Of a stretch of 8,684 nt of DNA, positions 1 to 6,247 are shown in pieces. Within the stretch, counting starts at the first letter, position 1. Every line of letters starts with the position of its first letter. The notes under the pieces were generated by a model, which was given only the letters and a program-made list of their open reading frames with translations, did not search any database and was not told the DNA's origin. Source of the DNA: an uncultured Clostridia bacterium (GTDB lineage Bacteria; Bacillota; Clostridia; Lachnospirales; Bianqueaceae); the NCBI GenBank assembly GCA_947570515.1, contig CANOUM010000060.1, positions 1-8,684 on the forward strand, read 5' to 3'. The position numbers were made by a program, and so were the translations under genes.

Positions 1-650
1 AAGCTGTTGTATTTGATATGGATGGCGTTCTATTTGATACAGAACGAATGGGAAGCAGAGCATGGCGGGCAGTTGCAGATAGAATGGGACTTTCAGAGAT
101 CGAGACCGCGCGTCTTGGTTGTGTCGGACTTAATCGAAATGATGAAATCATATTTTTGAAAGATTGGTATGGAAAGGATTTTCCAATAGAACGTTTTTTA
201 GAGGAGAGTGCTTTGGAGCTGGAACGCTTGACAGAGGAAGAAGGGATTCCGCTTAAACAAGGCGTGCGAGAGATTTTAGCATATTTAGAGGAGCAGCATA
301 TGCCGGTAGCCATCTGCAGTTCCAGCAGAGTGGATAAGATCCGCAGTAATTTACAGCATGCGCAGATTTCGGAGCAGTATTTTCAGGCCATTATAGGGGG
401 GGATTTAGTGCAGCACAGTAAGCCTAAACCGGATATTTATTTAAAGGCCTGTGAAGCACTGGGACTACCGCCGAAAAGCTGTATTGCGGTGGAGGATTCA
501 CCCAACGGAATTCATTCAGCGTATCACGCGGGGATGCAGGTGGTTATGATCCCGGATATGATTATGCCTACGCCCGAGCTTTTGTCGATGTGTATTTGTA
601 AAAGAGAGAATTTAGGAGAGCTTCAGCATTTTTTAGATCAGAAAAAATAA
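1..650 (+). CDS. HAD-superfamily hydrolase, beta-phosphoglucomutase-like subfamily (5' end outside window)
   Basis: The 3' part of a haloacid dehalogenase-type hydrolase, probably a soluble cytoplasmic phosphatase or phosphoglucomutase acting on a small phosphorylated metabolite. The reading frame is open from base 3 and reads AVVFDMDGVLFDTE. The catalytic motif I DxD (nucleophile Asp at 15-17, general acid Asp at 21-23) therefore lies astride the first ATG at 18. That ATG is an internal Met and the true start is upstream of the window. Motif II is the Ser run in AICSSS (about 312-326), motif III is the Lys in SKPKPD (about 417-434), and motif IV is VEDSPNG (about 489-509). An alpha-helical cap (about 60-270) separates motifs I and II, as in the beta-PGM/phosphatase group. 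The cap lacks clear specificity residues I recognise, so the substrate cannot be named. The gene ends TAA at 648-650 just before a terminator shared with the convergent trpS. Confidence 0.9.
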   Translation, partial: AVVFDMDGVLFDTERMGSRAWRAVADRMGLSEIETARLGCVGLNRNDEIIFLKDWYGKDFPIERFLEESALELERLTEEEGIPLKQGVREILAYLEEQHMPVAICSSSRVDKIRSNLQHAQISEQYFQAIIGGDLVQHSKPKPDIYLKACEALGLPPKSCIAVEDSPNGIHSAYHAGMQVVMIPDMIMPTPELLSMCICKRENLGELQHFLDQKK

Positions 651-656
651 TATATT

Positions 657-693
657 AAATGCTTCATTCTATAAAAAAGAATGAAGCATTTTT
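657..693. terminator. Intrinsic terminator, probably bidirectional
   Basis: A perfect 14-bp stem (arms 657-670 and 678-691) with a 7-base A-rich loop is followed on the + strand by a short T run (689-693). It lies between the stop of the HAD gene and the stop of the convergent trpS, so it can end transcripts from both sides. The minus-strand T tract (complement of the AAA at 657-659 and the A/T-rich sequence beyond) is weaker, so efficiency is better supported for the + strand. Confidence 0.85.
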
Positions 694-695
694 AA

Positions 696-1688
696 TTATA
701 TCTGAATATTCATTTTTGTTTTGATCTGAGCTATATTTTCATTGCCGATTTGATTGGCTTTATCGGAACCAGCCTGTATAATCTCGCGTACCTCTTCACG
801 GTGAGATTCATAATAAGCACGCTTTTCACGGAATGGATCCATTAGACCGTTTAATTTATCAGCCAGGAGTTTCTTACAGGCAACACAGCCGATACTGGCA
901 TTTTGACACATGGAGCAAATATTTTCATGTTCCTCAGGATTGAAAATTTTATGATAGTGATTGACTACACAGACTTTAGGATTGCCCGGAATTTTGACAG
1001 AGGTACGATTGGTATCAGTAACGGCTGAGCGTACTTTTTTGGTGACGGTTTCAGCATCATCCGACAAATAAATTGCATTTCCGAGGCTTTTTCCCATTTT
1101 AGCATTGCCATCCAGTCCCGGAAGACGAGGACAGGTGCTTAATTTGGCCTGCGGTTCTGTAATCTCGGTGTGATATAGCTCGTTAAAACGACGAACGAGT
1201 TTACGACAGAATTCAATATGAGGCAATTGATCATCGCCTACCGGAATCAAATCGGCATTACAAAATGTAATATCAGCAGCTTGGCTGACAGGGTAGCCCA
1301 AAAAGCCGTATGTCATATCATTATAGCCATAATTTTTAGCTTCTGTTTTGATGGTCGGATTATGACGCAGGGTATTTACCGAGGTCAGCATGGAATAAAA
1401 GACTGTTAATTCGGCGATCGCCTTAACCTGAGATTGTTGTACGATGGTTACAATTTCCGGATCAAGTCCAACAGAAAGATAATCAAGAGCGACCTGATAA
1501 ATGCTATTTTGAATCAGAGCCGGATTTTCAAAATGAGTAGTTAGAGCTTGTACATCTGCGAGCAATAAAAATGTATCGTATTCGTGCTGCAATTCAACAC
1601 GTGTTTTTAGACTTCCGATATAATGACCAAGATGTAATTTGCCGGTCGTGCGATCACCGGTTAAAATACGTTTGCGTTGTTCTTTCAT
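696..1688 (-). CDS. trpS: Tryptophanyl-tRNA synthetase, iron-sulfur-type cysteine pattern
   Basis: Class I aminoacyl-tRNA synthetase that activates tryptophan with ATP and charges tRNA-Trp in the cytoplasm. The chosen start gives 330 residues, normal for bacterial TrpRS. The HIGH-type motif is HLGH at residues 19-22 (TTGKLHLGHYIGS). The KMSKS loop reads KMGKS at 197-201. The GDDQ and GYPVSQAADI segments are typical of the TrpRS Rossmann fold. Near the tRNA-binding side it carries C240, C258, C261, C268 and C271. Four of these form C-x20-C-x6-C-x2-C, close to the C-x22-C-x6-C-x2-C set that binds a [4Fe-4S] cluster in Thermotoga maritima TrpRS. An in-frame ATG 27 codons upstream (1769) exists, but it would put the promoter and Shine-Dalgarno inside the gene and overlap the ABC-F gene. 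The ATG at 1688 directly follows GGAGG, so I prefer it. The gene has its own promoter and no T-box leader. Confidence 0.95.
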   Translation of the reverse strand: MKEQRKRILTGDRTTGKLHLGHYIGSLKTRVELQHEYDTFLLLADVQALTTHFENPALIQNSIYQVALDYLSVGLDPEIVTIVQQSQVKAIAELTVFYSMLTSVNTLRHNPTIKTEAKNYGYNDMTYGFLGYPVSQAADITFCNADLIPVGDDQLPHIEFCRKLVRRFNELYHTEITEPQAKLSTCPRLPGLDGNAKMGKSLGNAIYLSDDAETVTKKVRSAVTDTNRTSVKIPGNPKVCVVNHYHKIFNPEEHENICSMCQNASIGCVACKKLLADKLNGLMDPFREKRAYYESHREEVREIIQAGSDKANQIGNENIAQIKTKMNIQI

Positions 1689-1692
1689 GATT

Positions 1693-1699
1693 TCCTCCG
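1693..1699 (-). promoter_or_regulatory. Ribosome binding site of trpS
   Basis: On the minus strand, CGGAGGA lies 5 bases before the ATG at 1688. It decides the trpS start: no comparable site precedes the longer in-frame ATG at 1769. Confidence 0.85.
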
Positions 1700-1710
1700 T
1701 TTTTGTTTTT

Positions 1711-1739
1711 ATTATACACGGCTTTGCGCGGTTTAGCAA
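1711..1739 (-). promoter_or_regulatory. Sigma-A-type promoter of trpS
   Basis: On the minus strand, TTGCTA (complement of 1734-1739, 4 of 6 matches to TTGACA) is separated by 17 bp from a perfect TATAAT (complement of 1711-1716). Transcription would start near 1704, giving a leader of only about 15-20 bases that is almost filled by the ribosome binding site. The promoter sits in the 70-base gap after the ABC-F stop. I see no terminator in that gap, so read-through from the ABC-F gene may add to trpS expression. Confidence 0.7.
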
Positions 1740-1758
1740 CTCATAGAGAGGGAATGTT

Positions 1759-3651
1759 TTATTCACCAAGTTCTTCCGAGAGCCGGTCCCATTCTTCCAT
1801 CATATTCATGATGCCTTCTTCCAGAACATTTACCTGTATTTCTAGCTCATGATAGGCGTTAGCAGAGGAGTAGTATTTTGGTAGAAGCATTTTTTCTTTA
1901 AGCATTTCAATTTCCTGTTCAGATGTTTCAATCAAACTCTCTAATTTGTTTTTTCGGTTTCTCTTTTTACGCAATTCGCTGGAAGCCAGCTTTTGTTTAG
2001 AGTAGGCTTCTTTGTTTTCAGAAGCCGGCGTCTGCAGCAAACGCTGCTGTTCCTGGATACGCCGATGTTCAAGGTAAAAATCATAGTTTCCCAGATAGGG
2101 AATGACAGAGGTAGGCGTCAGTTCCAAGATGCGGGTTGCCACCTGATTGATAAAATATCGATCATGAGAGATGAAAAATAAAGTTCCCTGATAGGAAGTT
2201 AAATTATTTTCCAATATTTCCCTGGAAATAATATCCAGATGGTTTGTTGGTTCATCTAAGAGCAAAAAATTTGCATTGCTTAGCATAATTTTACAAAGAG
2301 AAACACGAGCTTTTTCACCGCCGCTCAGCTGCCAGATCGGTTTAAAGACATCATCGCCGCGAAAAAGAAAAGAGCCCAAGATATTCCGAATCTGCGGAAT
2401 GGTTAACTGTGGATACGTATCGTAAATTTCATCTAATATAGATTTTTCAGATGAGAGATTTTCCTGAGTCTGATCATAGTAGCCGGGAAATACTTTAACG
2501 CCAAGATGAAGATCTCCATAAGTGGGGGAGAGCTGCCCCATGATCATTTTAAATAAAGTTGTTTTACCAATCCCATTCGCACCAATGAGCGCGATGCGTT
2601 CCCCGCGTCGTATTTCAAAGTTAGCGCCTGAAAATAACATACGTTCATCAAAGCGTTTAGAGACTTCTTGAGCGGTCAGCACAATTTCACCACTTTGAAT
2701 ATTGGGGGTAAAATGAAGGTTCATAGAAGCATTTAATTCCGTTGGGCGATCTAAAATCTCCATTTTTTCCAGTACTTTTTCACGGCTTTGCGCGCGTTTG
2801 ATGAATTTTTCCTGTCCAAATCCGCGCAGCTGCTGAATGATTTGTTCCTGGCGTTTGATTTCGGATTGCTGGGCTGTATATTCTTTTAAAGCAATTTTTT
2901 GGCGGACTTCCTTTTCCTGAATGTAATAGCTATAATTGCCAGCATAAACCGTGGAGATCCCCCGTTCAATTTCCAGCGTTTTGGTGCATAAACGATCCAG
3001 AAAATAACGGTCATGAGAAATGATAATCGCAGCGCCGGAAAAAGAGGCCAAATACGATTCAAGCCAGCTGATGGATTCAATGTCTAAATGATTGGTTGGT
3101 TCATCAAGCAGCAACAGATCAGGAGATTGCAGCAATAATTTACCAAGCATAATCCGCGTTTTTTGGCCGCCGGATAAATAATTGACAGGCAGCTGATATT
3201 CTTCTTCTGCAAATCCAAGGCCGGTTAATACACCTCGCACTAAGCTGCGGTAGGCATATCCGTTTTGTTCTTCAAAAGCATGAAGAAGAGCAGAATAACG
3301 ATCTAATTGTTCTTTTGAGGATGAAAGCTGCATGCTTTGTTCTAAAGCATGGATTTCAGCCTCCATATCCTGAAGAGGTTTAAAAACGGTAAGCAGTTCA
3401 TCCTCGATTCGATTGTCTGTTTCATAATCAGCCGTTTGGGGAAGATATCCGATTTTCAAATTTTTCTGGATAAAAATCTGTCCTTCGTCCGGATCCATAT
3501 CGCCTAATAAAATGTGAAACAGCGTGGACTTGCCTGCACCATTTACACCAATTAAAGCCATTTTTTCTTTGGCCTCCAGATGAAAGGTAATATTTTTAAG
3601 CACTTCATGCGTAATAAAACTTTTTTGAATTCCTGTTGTAGAAAGGATCAT
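1759..3651 (-). CDS. ABC-F family ATPase (ribosome-associated, YdiF/Uup-like)
   Basis: A 630-residue cytoplasmic protein with two tandem ATP-binding cassettes and no membrane segment, the hallmark of the ABC-F class. Characterised members bind the ribosomal E site and modulate elongation, or protect from ribosome-targeting antibiotics. Cassette 1 has Walker A GVNGAGKST (35-43), signature LSGGQ (159-163), Walker B ending DE 183-184 and switch His 213. Cassette 2 has Walker A GANGIGKTT (357-365), signature LSGGE (442-446), DE 466-467 and His 496. Both Walker B motifs run into EPTNHLD. The inter-cassette linker (about 245-320, Lys/Arg/Gln-rich) is the tRNA-interaction region. A charged coiled-coil tail (about 545-630) resembles YdiF or Uup. 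The start is firm: AAAGGAGGAA (complement of 3657-3666) sits just before the ATG. All catalytic residues are intact. Length and tail favour a housekeeping member, but a resistance role cannot be excluded by sequence reading alone. I see no strong promoter upstream. Confidence 0.93.
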   Translation of the reverse strand: MILSTTGIQKSFITHEVLKNITFHLEAKEKMALIGVNGAGKSTLFHILLGDMDPDEGQIFIQKNLKIGYLPQTADYETDNRIEDELLTVFKPLQDMEAEIHALEQSMQLSSSKEQLDRYSALLHAFEEQNGYAYRSLVRGVLTGLGFAEEEYQLPVNYLSGGQKTRIMLGKLLLQSPDLLLLDEPTNHLDIESISWLESYLASFSGAAIIISHDRYFLDRLCTKTLEIERGISTVYAGNYSYYIQEKEVRQKIALKEYTAQQSEIKRQEQIIQQLRGFGQEKFIKRAQSREKVLEKMEILDRPTELNASMNLHFTPNIQSGEIVLTAQEVSKRFDERMLFSGANFEIRRGERIALIGANGIGKTTLFKMIMGQLSPTYGDLHLGVKVFPGYYDQTQENLSSEKSILDEIYDTYPQLTIPQIRNILGSFLFRGDDVFKPIWQLSGGEKARVSLCKIMLSNANFLLLDEPTNHLDIISREILENNLTSYQGTLFFISHDRYFINQVATRILELTPTSVIPYLGNYDFYLEHRRIQEQQRLLQTPASENKEAYSKQKLASSELRKKRNRKNKLESLIETSEQEIEMLKEKMLLPKYYSSANAYHELEIQVNVLEEGIMNMMEEWDRLSEELGE

Positions 3652-3753
3652 ACAAATTCCTCCTTTATTCTATACATTTTTATGATATCAAAAATAAAAG
3701 GAAAAAGAAAGGAAAAGATATTATGCAAAACTCCTATAAAAAAGAAGAGCTTA

Positions 3754-3782
3754 TTGACATAATTAGACAAAACTGCTATAAT
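3754..3782 (+). promoter_or_regulatory. Consensus extended -10 promoter of the cold-shock gene
   Basis: TTGACA (3754-3759), a 17-bp spacer and TATAAT (3777-3782) are all perfect consensus. A TGC immediately before the -10 adds an extended -10 element. The predicted start is near 3789, giving a 5' leader of about 50 bases ending in AGGAGGAG (3827-3834), 6 bases before the ATG. This is the strongest promoter in the window and fits a highly expressed small protein. Confidence 0.9.
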
Positions 3783-3840
3783 ATATACATATATAACAGC
3801 ACATAGAGGCTGGAAGTTCATGTATTAGGAGGAGTTTCCG

Positions 3841-4041
3841 ATGGAAAAGGGTATTGTAAAATGGTTTGATGCCAAAAAAGGATATGGATTTATCGAAGCC
3901 GAGGGTCAAAAAGATATTTTTGTGCATTTCAGTGCCATTGAAGGCGAAGGATACCGCAGCTTAAACGAAGGACAGGCTGTAGAATTCGAAGTTGAAGAAG
4001 GAGCCAAGGGCCCCCAGGCTAGCCGAGTCGTAGCGCTGTAA
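3841..4041 (+). CDS. csp: Cold-shock domain protein, CspA family
   Basis: A 66-residue single-domain OB-fold protein that binds single-stranded RNA and DNA and acts as an RNA chaperone in the cytoplasm. The RNP1 motif KGYGFI (13-18) and RNP2 motif DIFVHF (25-30) carry the aromatic residues that stack on nucleobases, and the opening GIVKWFDAKKGYGF is typical. Full length for the family, with a strong ribosome binding site. It is monocistronic: consensus promoter before, hairpin terminator after. Firmicutes usually have several Csp paralogues. This sequence does not show whether this copy is cold-induced, and its roughly 50-base leader is much shorter than the long thermosensing leader of E. 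coli cspA. Constitutive high expression is therefore plausible. Confidence 0.96.
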   Translation: MEKGIVKWFDAKKGYGFIEAEGQKDIFVHFSAIEGEGYRSLNEGQAVEFEVEEGAKGPQASRVVAL

Positions 4042-4060
4042 GAAAACAAACAGATATTAA

Positions 4061-4110
4061 AAAAAGGCATTGTTTTCTGCATGAATGGAAAACGATGTCT
4101 TTTTATTTTT
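4061..4110 (+). terminator. Intrinsic terminator of the cold-shock gene
   Basis: The arms GGCATTGTTTTC (4066-4077) and GAAAACGATGTC (4088-4099) form a 12-bp stem with two G-U pairs. A-tract to T-tract pairing (4061-4065 with 4100-4104) extends it. The loop is 10 bases and the stem is followed by a run of T interrupted by one A. It ends about 25 bases before the next start codon. Confidence 0.85.
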
Positions 4111-4135
4111 ATATAGTGGGAGTTAGAAAAAGCAT

Positions 4136-5674
4136 ATGTGGATGAGCAAATTGAAAAAAGTGATGAGCATACTTATTTTAAGTATTGCCTTTCTCATAGC
4201 ATATATAGAGCCTGCTTGGGCGCAAGTCGTGATTGAAGAAACAGACGATTCTATTTTTCCCTCTTGGTTTATGCCTGCGGAGGGCGATGTCTGTGCCCTT
4301 GTGGTACCGGTGGAATTTAGTGATTATCATTTTGAAGAGGATCCAAAGGCGCAATTAGAAAGGATTCTTTGGAGTGAAGGAACAGAGCATGTCCCTTCGG
4401 TATCGGATTATTTTCAAAAGGCATCTTATGGCAAGCTTTCCTTAAAAGGAGAAGTGCAGCCGGTGGTTACGCTTCCGGAGGTGCGCAGCACATATGGGAG
4501 AAACCATGTGGATTGGATTGAGGCAGTTTTTGAAGTTTTGGCACAGCGCGGAGTCGATTTTTCCCGTTTTGATCAGAATCAGGATGGTATTTTAGATGGA
4601 TTGTATTTAGTGTGGGCCGGTCCCGCACAGAATGCGCAGTCTTCCTGGTGGCCCTATTCGGATACATTTTATTGGGATTTTTCAATATCCGGTATTCGTT
4701 TAGGAAGTTATAGCAGCCTTTCCTATGAGCTTCTTACTGCGCCGGCAGCGTTCCGGCAATTTACAGCGATTCATGAAACAGGACATCAGCTGGGGCTAAC
4801 AGATTACTATGCTTCAGCAACTCAATCAGGTACAGGTGCCAGTGTGATGATGGACCGCAATGAGGGAGATGAGGACTGTTTTTCTAAAATGCTTTTGGGA
4901 TGGATCCATCCTCAGGTGGTGCACGAAAGTGCTTGGATTACGCTTTCTTCTGCCTCCACAATGCCAAGTGCGGCCGTGATTGTACCGGAAAGCTGGGATG
5001 GAAATTATCTGTCTGAATATTTTATGGCTGAATATATTACTCCTGAGGCCAATCAAAGAACGCAAAATATCAGTCAAACAGGAGCTGTGCGTATTTGGCA
5101 TGTCAATGCGGCCACTTCCGCATGGACAAATGAAATTACGCCATCTATGTATCGATATCAAAACAGCGGCAATGGTGCAAAGTTATTAACAGTATTGGAT
5201 ATGGATCAGCAGTGGTATGGAAGCGGGGACATCATCTCAGAGCAGCAAACAGGATTATATACCGGAGAGTCAAGCGGAATTTCCATCAAAATCGAAAATA
5301 TTCAAGATGGACGGGCTCAGCTTTGTATTATGTATCACGGAAAAAAACCGGCAGAGCCGGAAAAAAGTCCGGAGTTATCAGAGCCAATAAATAGTGTATC
5401 AGAATCGGAGGGAGCAGTTGCAGAAGAGAGTAACATTTTGGAAAGTGAATCAGCAGCCGGAGAATCAGAAACCTCTCAGGAAATGCAAACATCACAAGTC
5501 CAGGAAGGAGAAGATAGGGAAGAAAATACAGAGGGTATAATACAAAATACTGAAAAAAAGAAAGTTGCTGCCATCATTCCCGTTGTGTTTATCATTGTAG
5601 TAGCCGCCTTTTTGTGTTACTTACTGCTAAGTGATAAGAAAAAGAATAAAAAGAAGAAAAAACGGAAAAAATAA
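4136..5674 (+). CDS. M6-like (immune inhibitor A-type) metalloprotease, membrane-anchored
   Basis: A 512-residue probable cell-surface zinc protease. Residues 1-29 form a signal peptide: a basic start, a hydrophobic core, and AWA before Q30 as the likely signal peptidase I site. The catalytic helix HETGHQLGLTD (213-223) is the HExxHxxGxxD zinc motif of M6 peptidases, with H213, H217 and D223 as ligands and E214 as general base. The surrounding M6 signatures also match: DxNxDGxxD (146-154) followed by LYLVWAG, and KMLLGWIHP after the active site. After about residue 403 comes an acidic Ser/Glu stalk to about 473. A transmembrane helix (about 477-499) and a tail of almost only Lys/Arg follow, predicting an extracellular catalytic domain with a cytoplasmic tail. 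The substrate is unknown. The ribosome binding site is weak (GGGAG at 4118-4122, 13 bases away). An ATG at 4142 is an alternative start that leaves the signal peptide intact. No clear promoter of its own is visible. Confidence 0.85.
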   Translation: MWMSKLKKVMSILILSIAFLIAYIEPAWAQVVIEETDDSIFPSWFMPAEGDVCALVVPVEFSDYHFEEDPKAQLERILWSEGTEHVPSVSDYFQKASYGKLSLKGEVQPVVTLPEVRSTYGRNHVDWIEAVFEVLAQRGVDFSRFDQNQDGILDGLYLVWAGPAQNAQSSWWPYSDTFYWDFSISGIRLGSYSSLSYELLTAPAAFRQFTAIHETGHQLGLTDYYASATQSGTGASVMMDRNEGDEDCFSKMLLGWIHPQVVHESAWITLSSASTMPSAAVIVPESWDGNYLSEYFMAEYITPEANQRTQNISQTGAVRIWHVNAATSAWTNEITPSMYRYQNSGNGAKLLTVLDMDQQWYGSGDIISEQQTGLYTGESSGISIKIENIQDGRAQLCIMYHGKKPAEPEKSPELSEPINSVSESEGAVAEESNILESESAAGESETSQEMQTSQVQEGEDREENTEGIIQNTEKKKVAAIIPVVFIIVVAAFLCYLLLSDKKKNKKKKKRKK

Positions 5675-5702
5675 GAGCGTCTTCCCGGAGAAGTTTAAAT
5701 AT

Positions 5703-5738
5703 GAAAGCGAAGAAAAGTTTTTACTTTTCTTCGCTTTC
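5703..5738 (+). terminator. Perfect inverted repeat, probable terminator of the M6 protease gene
   Basis: A 16-bp perfect stem (5703-5718 with 5723-5738) closes a TTTT loop, 28 bases after the protease stop. The right arm is itself T-rich, but the tail beyond the stem (TTGCTGTTCA) is a poor U tract. Termination is likely but perhaps incomplete. No gene lies on the opposite strand. Confidence 0.65.
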
Positions 5739-5819
5739 TTGCTGTTCATAATTGTTTTCCAATCATCATATCATGAGAGTATCGATTCATAAAATTAAAA
5801 AGAGAAAGAGGAATGAATT

Positions 5820-6155
5820 ATGCAGCGTGTACGAAAAAGAAGAGTTCATAACCAATCAAAACAGGAAATAACGAAAGTTCCGTGGAAAACTGCATTATGG
5901 GGACTGGCCATCGCATGGGGGATGACGATTATTGCGATTATACTCATGACAGCTGTTTTTTATGCAGGCTGGCTGTCTGGTACCGGTATGCAGTATCAAT
6001 GGGCGGCTTATGGGATTATGGCGGTTTCATTGCTTGTAGGAATGGGATATACGCTACGCAAACTGAATGGTACACAAAAACTTTGGGCATTGGGAGTCGC
6101 TGGTGCTTATTTTGTCGTTCGTTTTATTCTGTCAGCAATTTTGACATTTCTTTAG
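5820..6155 (+). CDS. Small membrane protein, TIGR04086/YrzE-like
   Basis: A 111-residue integral membrane protein of unknown function. It has a basic N-terminal region (residues 1-23, rich in Arg/Lys), then hydrophobic helices at about 25-51, 62-80 and 88-110. The first may be long enough to be read as more than one segment. Positive charges at the N terminus and at R80-K81 suggest a cytoplasmic N terminus. Size, helix pattern and the position just before secD match the TIGR04086 (YrzE) family of Firmicutes, whose B. subtilis member also lies near secDF. The assignment is by recollection of layout and general features, not by alignment. AGAGG (5807-5811) sits 8 bases before the ATG. No terminator separates it from secD, but secD has its own promoter. 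The 145 bases before it (5675-5819) hold the inverted repeat at 5703-5738 and no clear promoter. Confidence 0.75.
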   Translation: MQRVRKRRVHNQSKQEITKVPWKTALWGLAIAWGMTIIAIILMTAVFYAGWLSGTGMQYQWAAYGIMAVSLLVGMGYTLRKLNGTQKLWALGVAGAYFVVRFILSAILTFL

Positions 6156-6170
6156 ATCTTGATACAGCAG

Positions 6171-6200
6171 TTGACAAAAGATATCAATTGAGTCTATAAT
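6171..6200 (+). promoter_or_regulatory. Consensus promoter of secD-secF
   Basis: TTGACA (6171-6176), an 18-bp spacer and TATAAT (6195-6200) are both perfect hexamers. The start would be near 6207, giving a leader of about 40 bases. This allows secDF to be transcribed independently of the upstream small membrane protein gene. Confidence 0.88.
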
Positions 6201-6214
6201 ACGATAGTTATTGA

Positions 6215-6227
6215 TCCGTAAAACGGA
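6215..6227 (+). promoter_or_regulatory. Small leader hairpin before the secD ribosome binding site
   Basis: TCCGT (6215-6219) and ACGGA (6223-6227) form a 5-bp stem with a 3-base loop, directly before GGAGGAGG (6230-6237). It is too short and too far from the start codon to claim regulation. It could affect transcript 5' stability. Confidence 0.3.
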
Positions 6228-6247
6228 CTGGAGGAGGAAGAAAAAGG

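Noticed and set aside
18..20. ATG as the start of the HAD hydrolase
   Set aside because: The frame is open upstream and encodes the beta strand and nucleophile Asp of motif I (AVVFD) before this Met, so the gene starts outside the window.
1689..1769. 27-residue N-terminal extension of TrpRS
   Set aside because: It is not family-like, contains the promoter and Shine-Dalgarno of the shorter gene, and would overlap the ABC-F gene by 11 bases.
3789..3840. RNA thermosensor in the cold-shock leader
   Set aside because: The leader is only about 50 bases, and the best pairing (ACAT with ATGT and a few interrupted pairs) is too weak to support a switch.
4467..5161. Minus-strand open frames opposite the protease gene
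   Set aside because: No start signals and no recognisable domains. They mirror the coding pattern of the protease.
6141..6146. An additional TTGACA near the end of the small membrane protein gene
   Set aside because: No -10-like hexamer lies 16-18 bases downstream. The TTGACA at 6171 is the one paired with TATAAT.
5882..6199. Second + strand reading frame overlapping the small membrane protein gene
   Set aside because: It overlaps the better-supported frame, which has a ribosome binding site and coherent membrane helices. The alternative peptide looks like an out-of-frame translation with no start signal.
6156..6247. Translation-arrest regulation of secD by the upstream gene (SecM/VemP/MifM style)
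   Set aside because: secD has its own consensus promoter after the upstream gene and an exposed strong ribosome binding site. No arrest motif or sequestering hairpin is visible.
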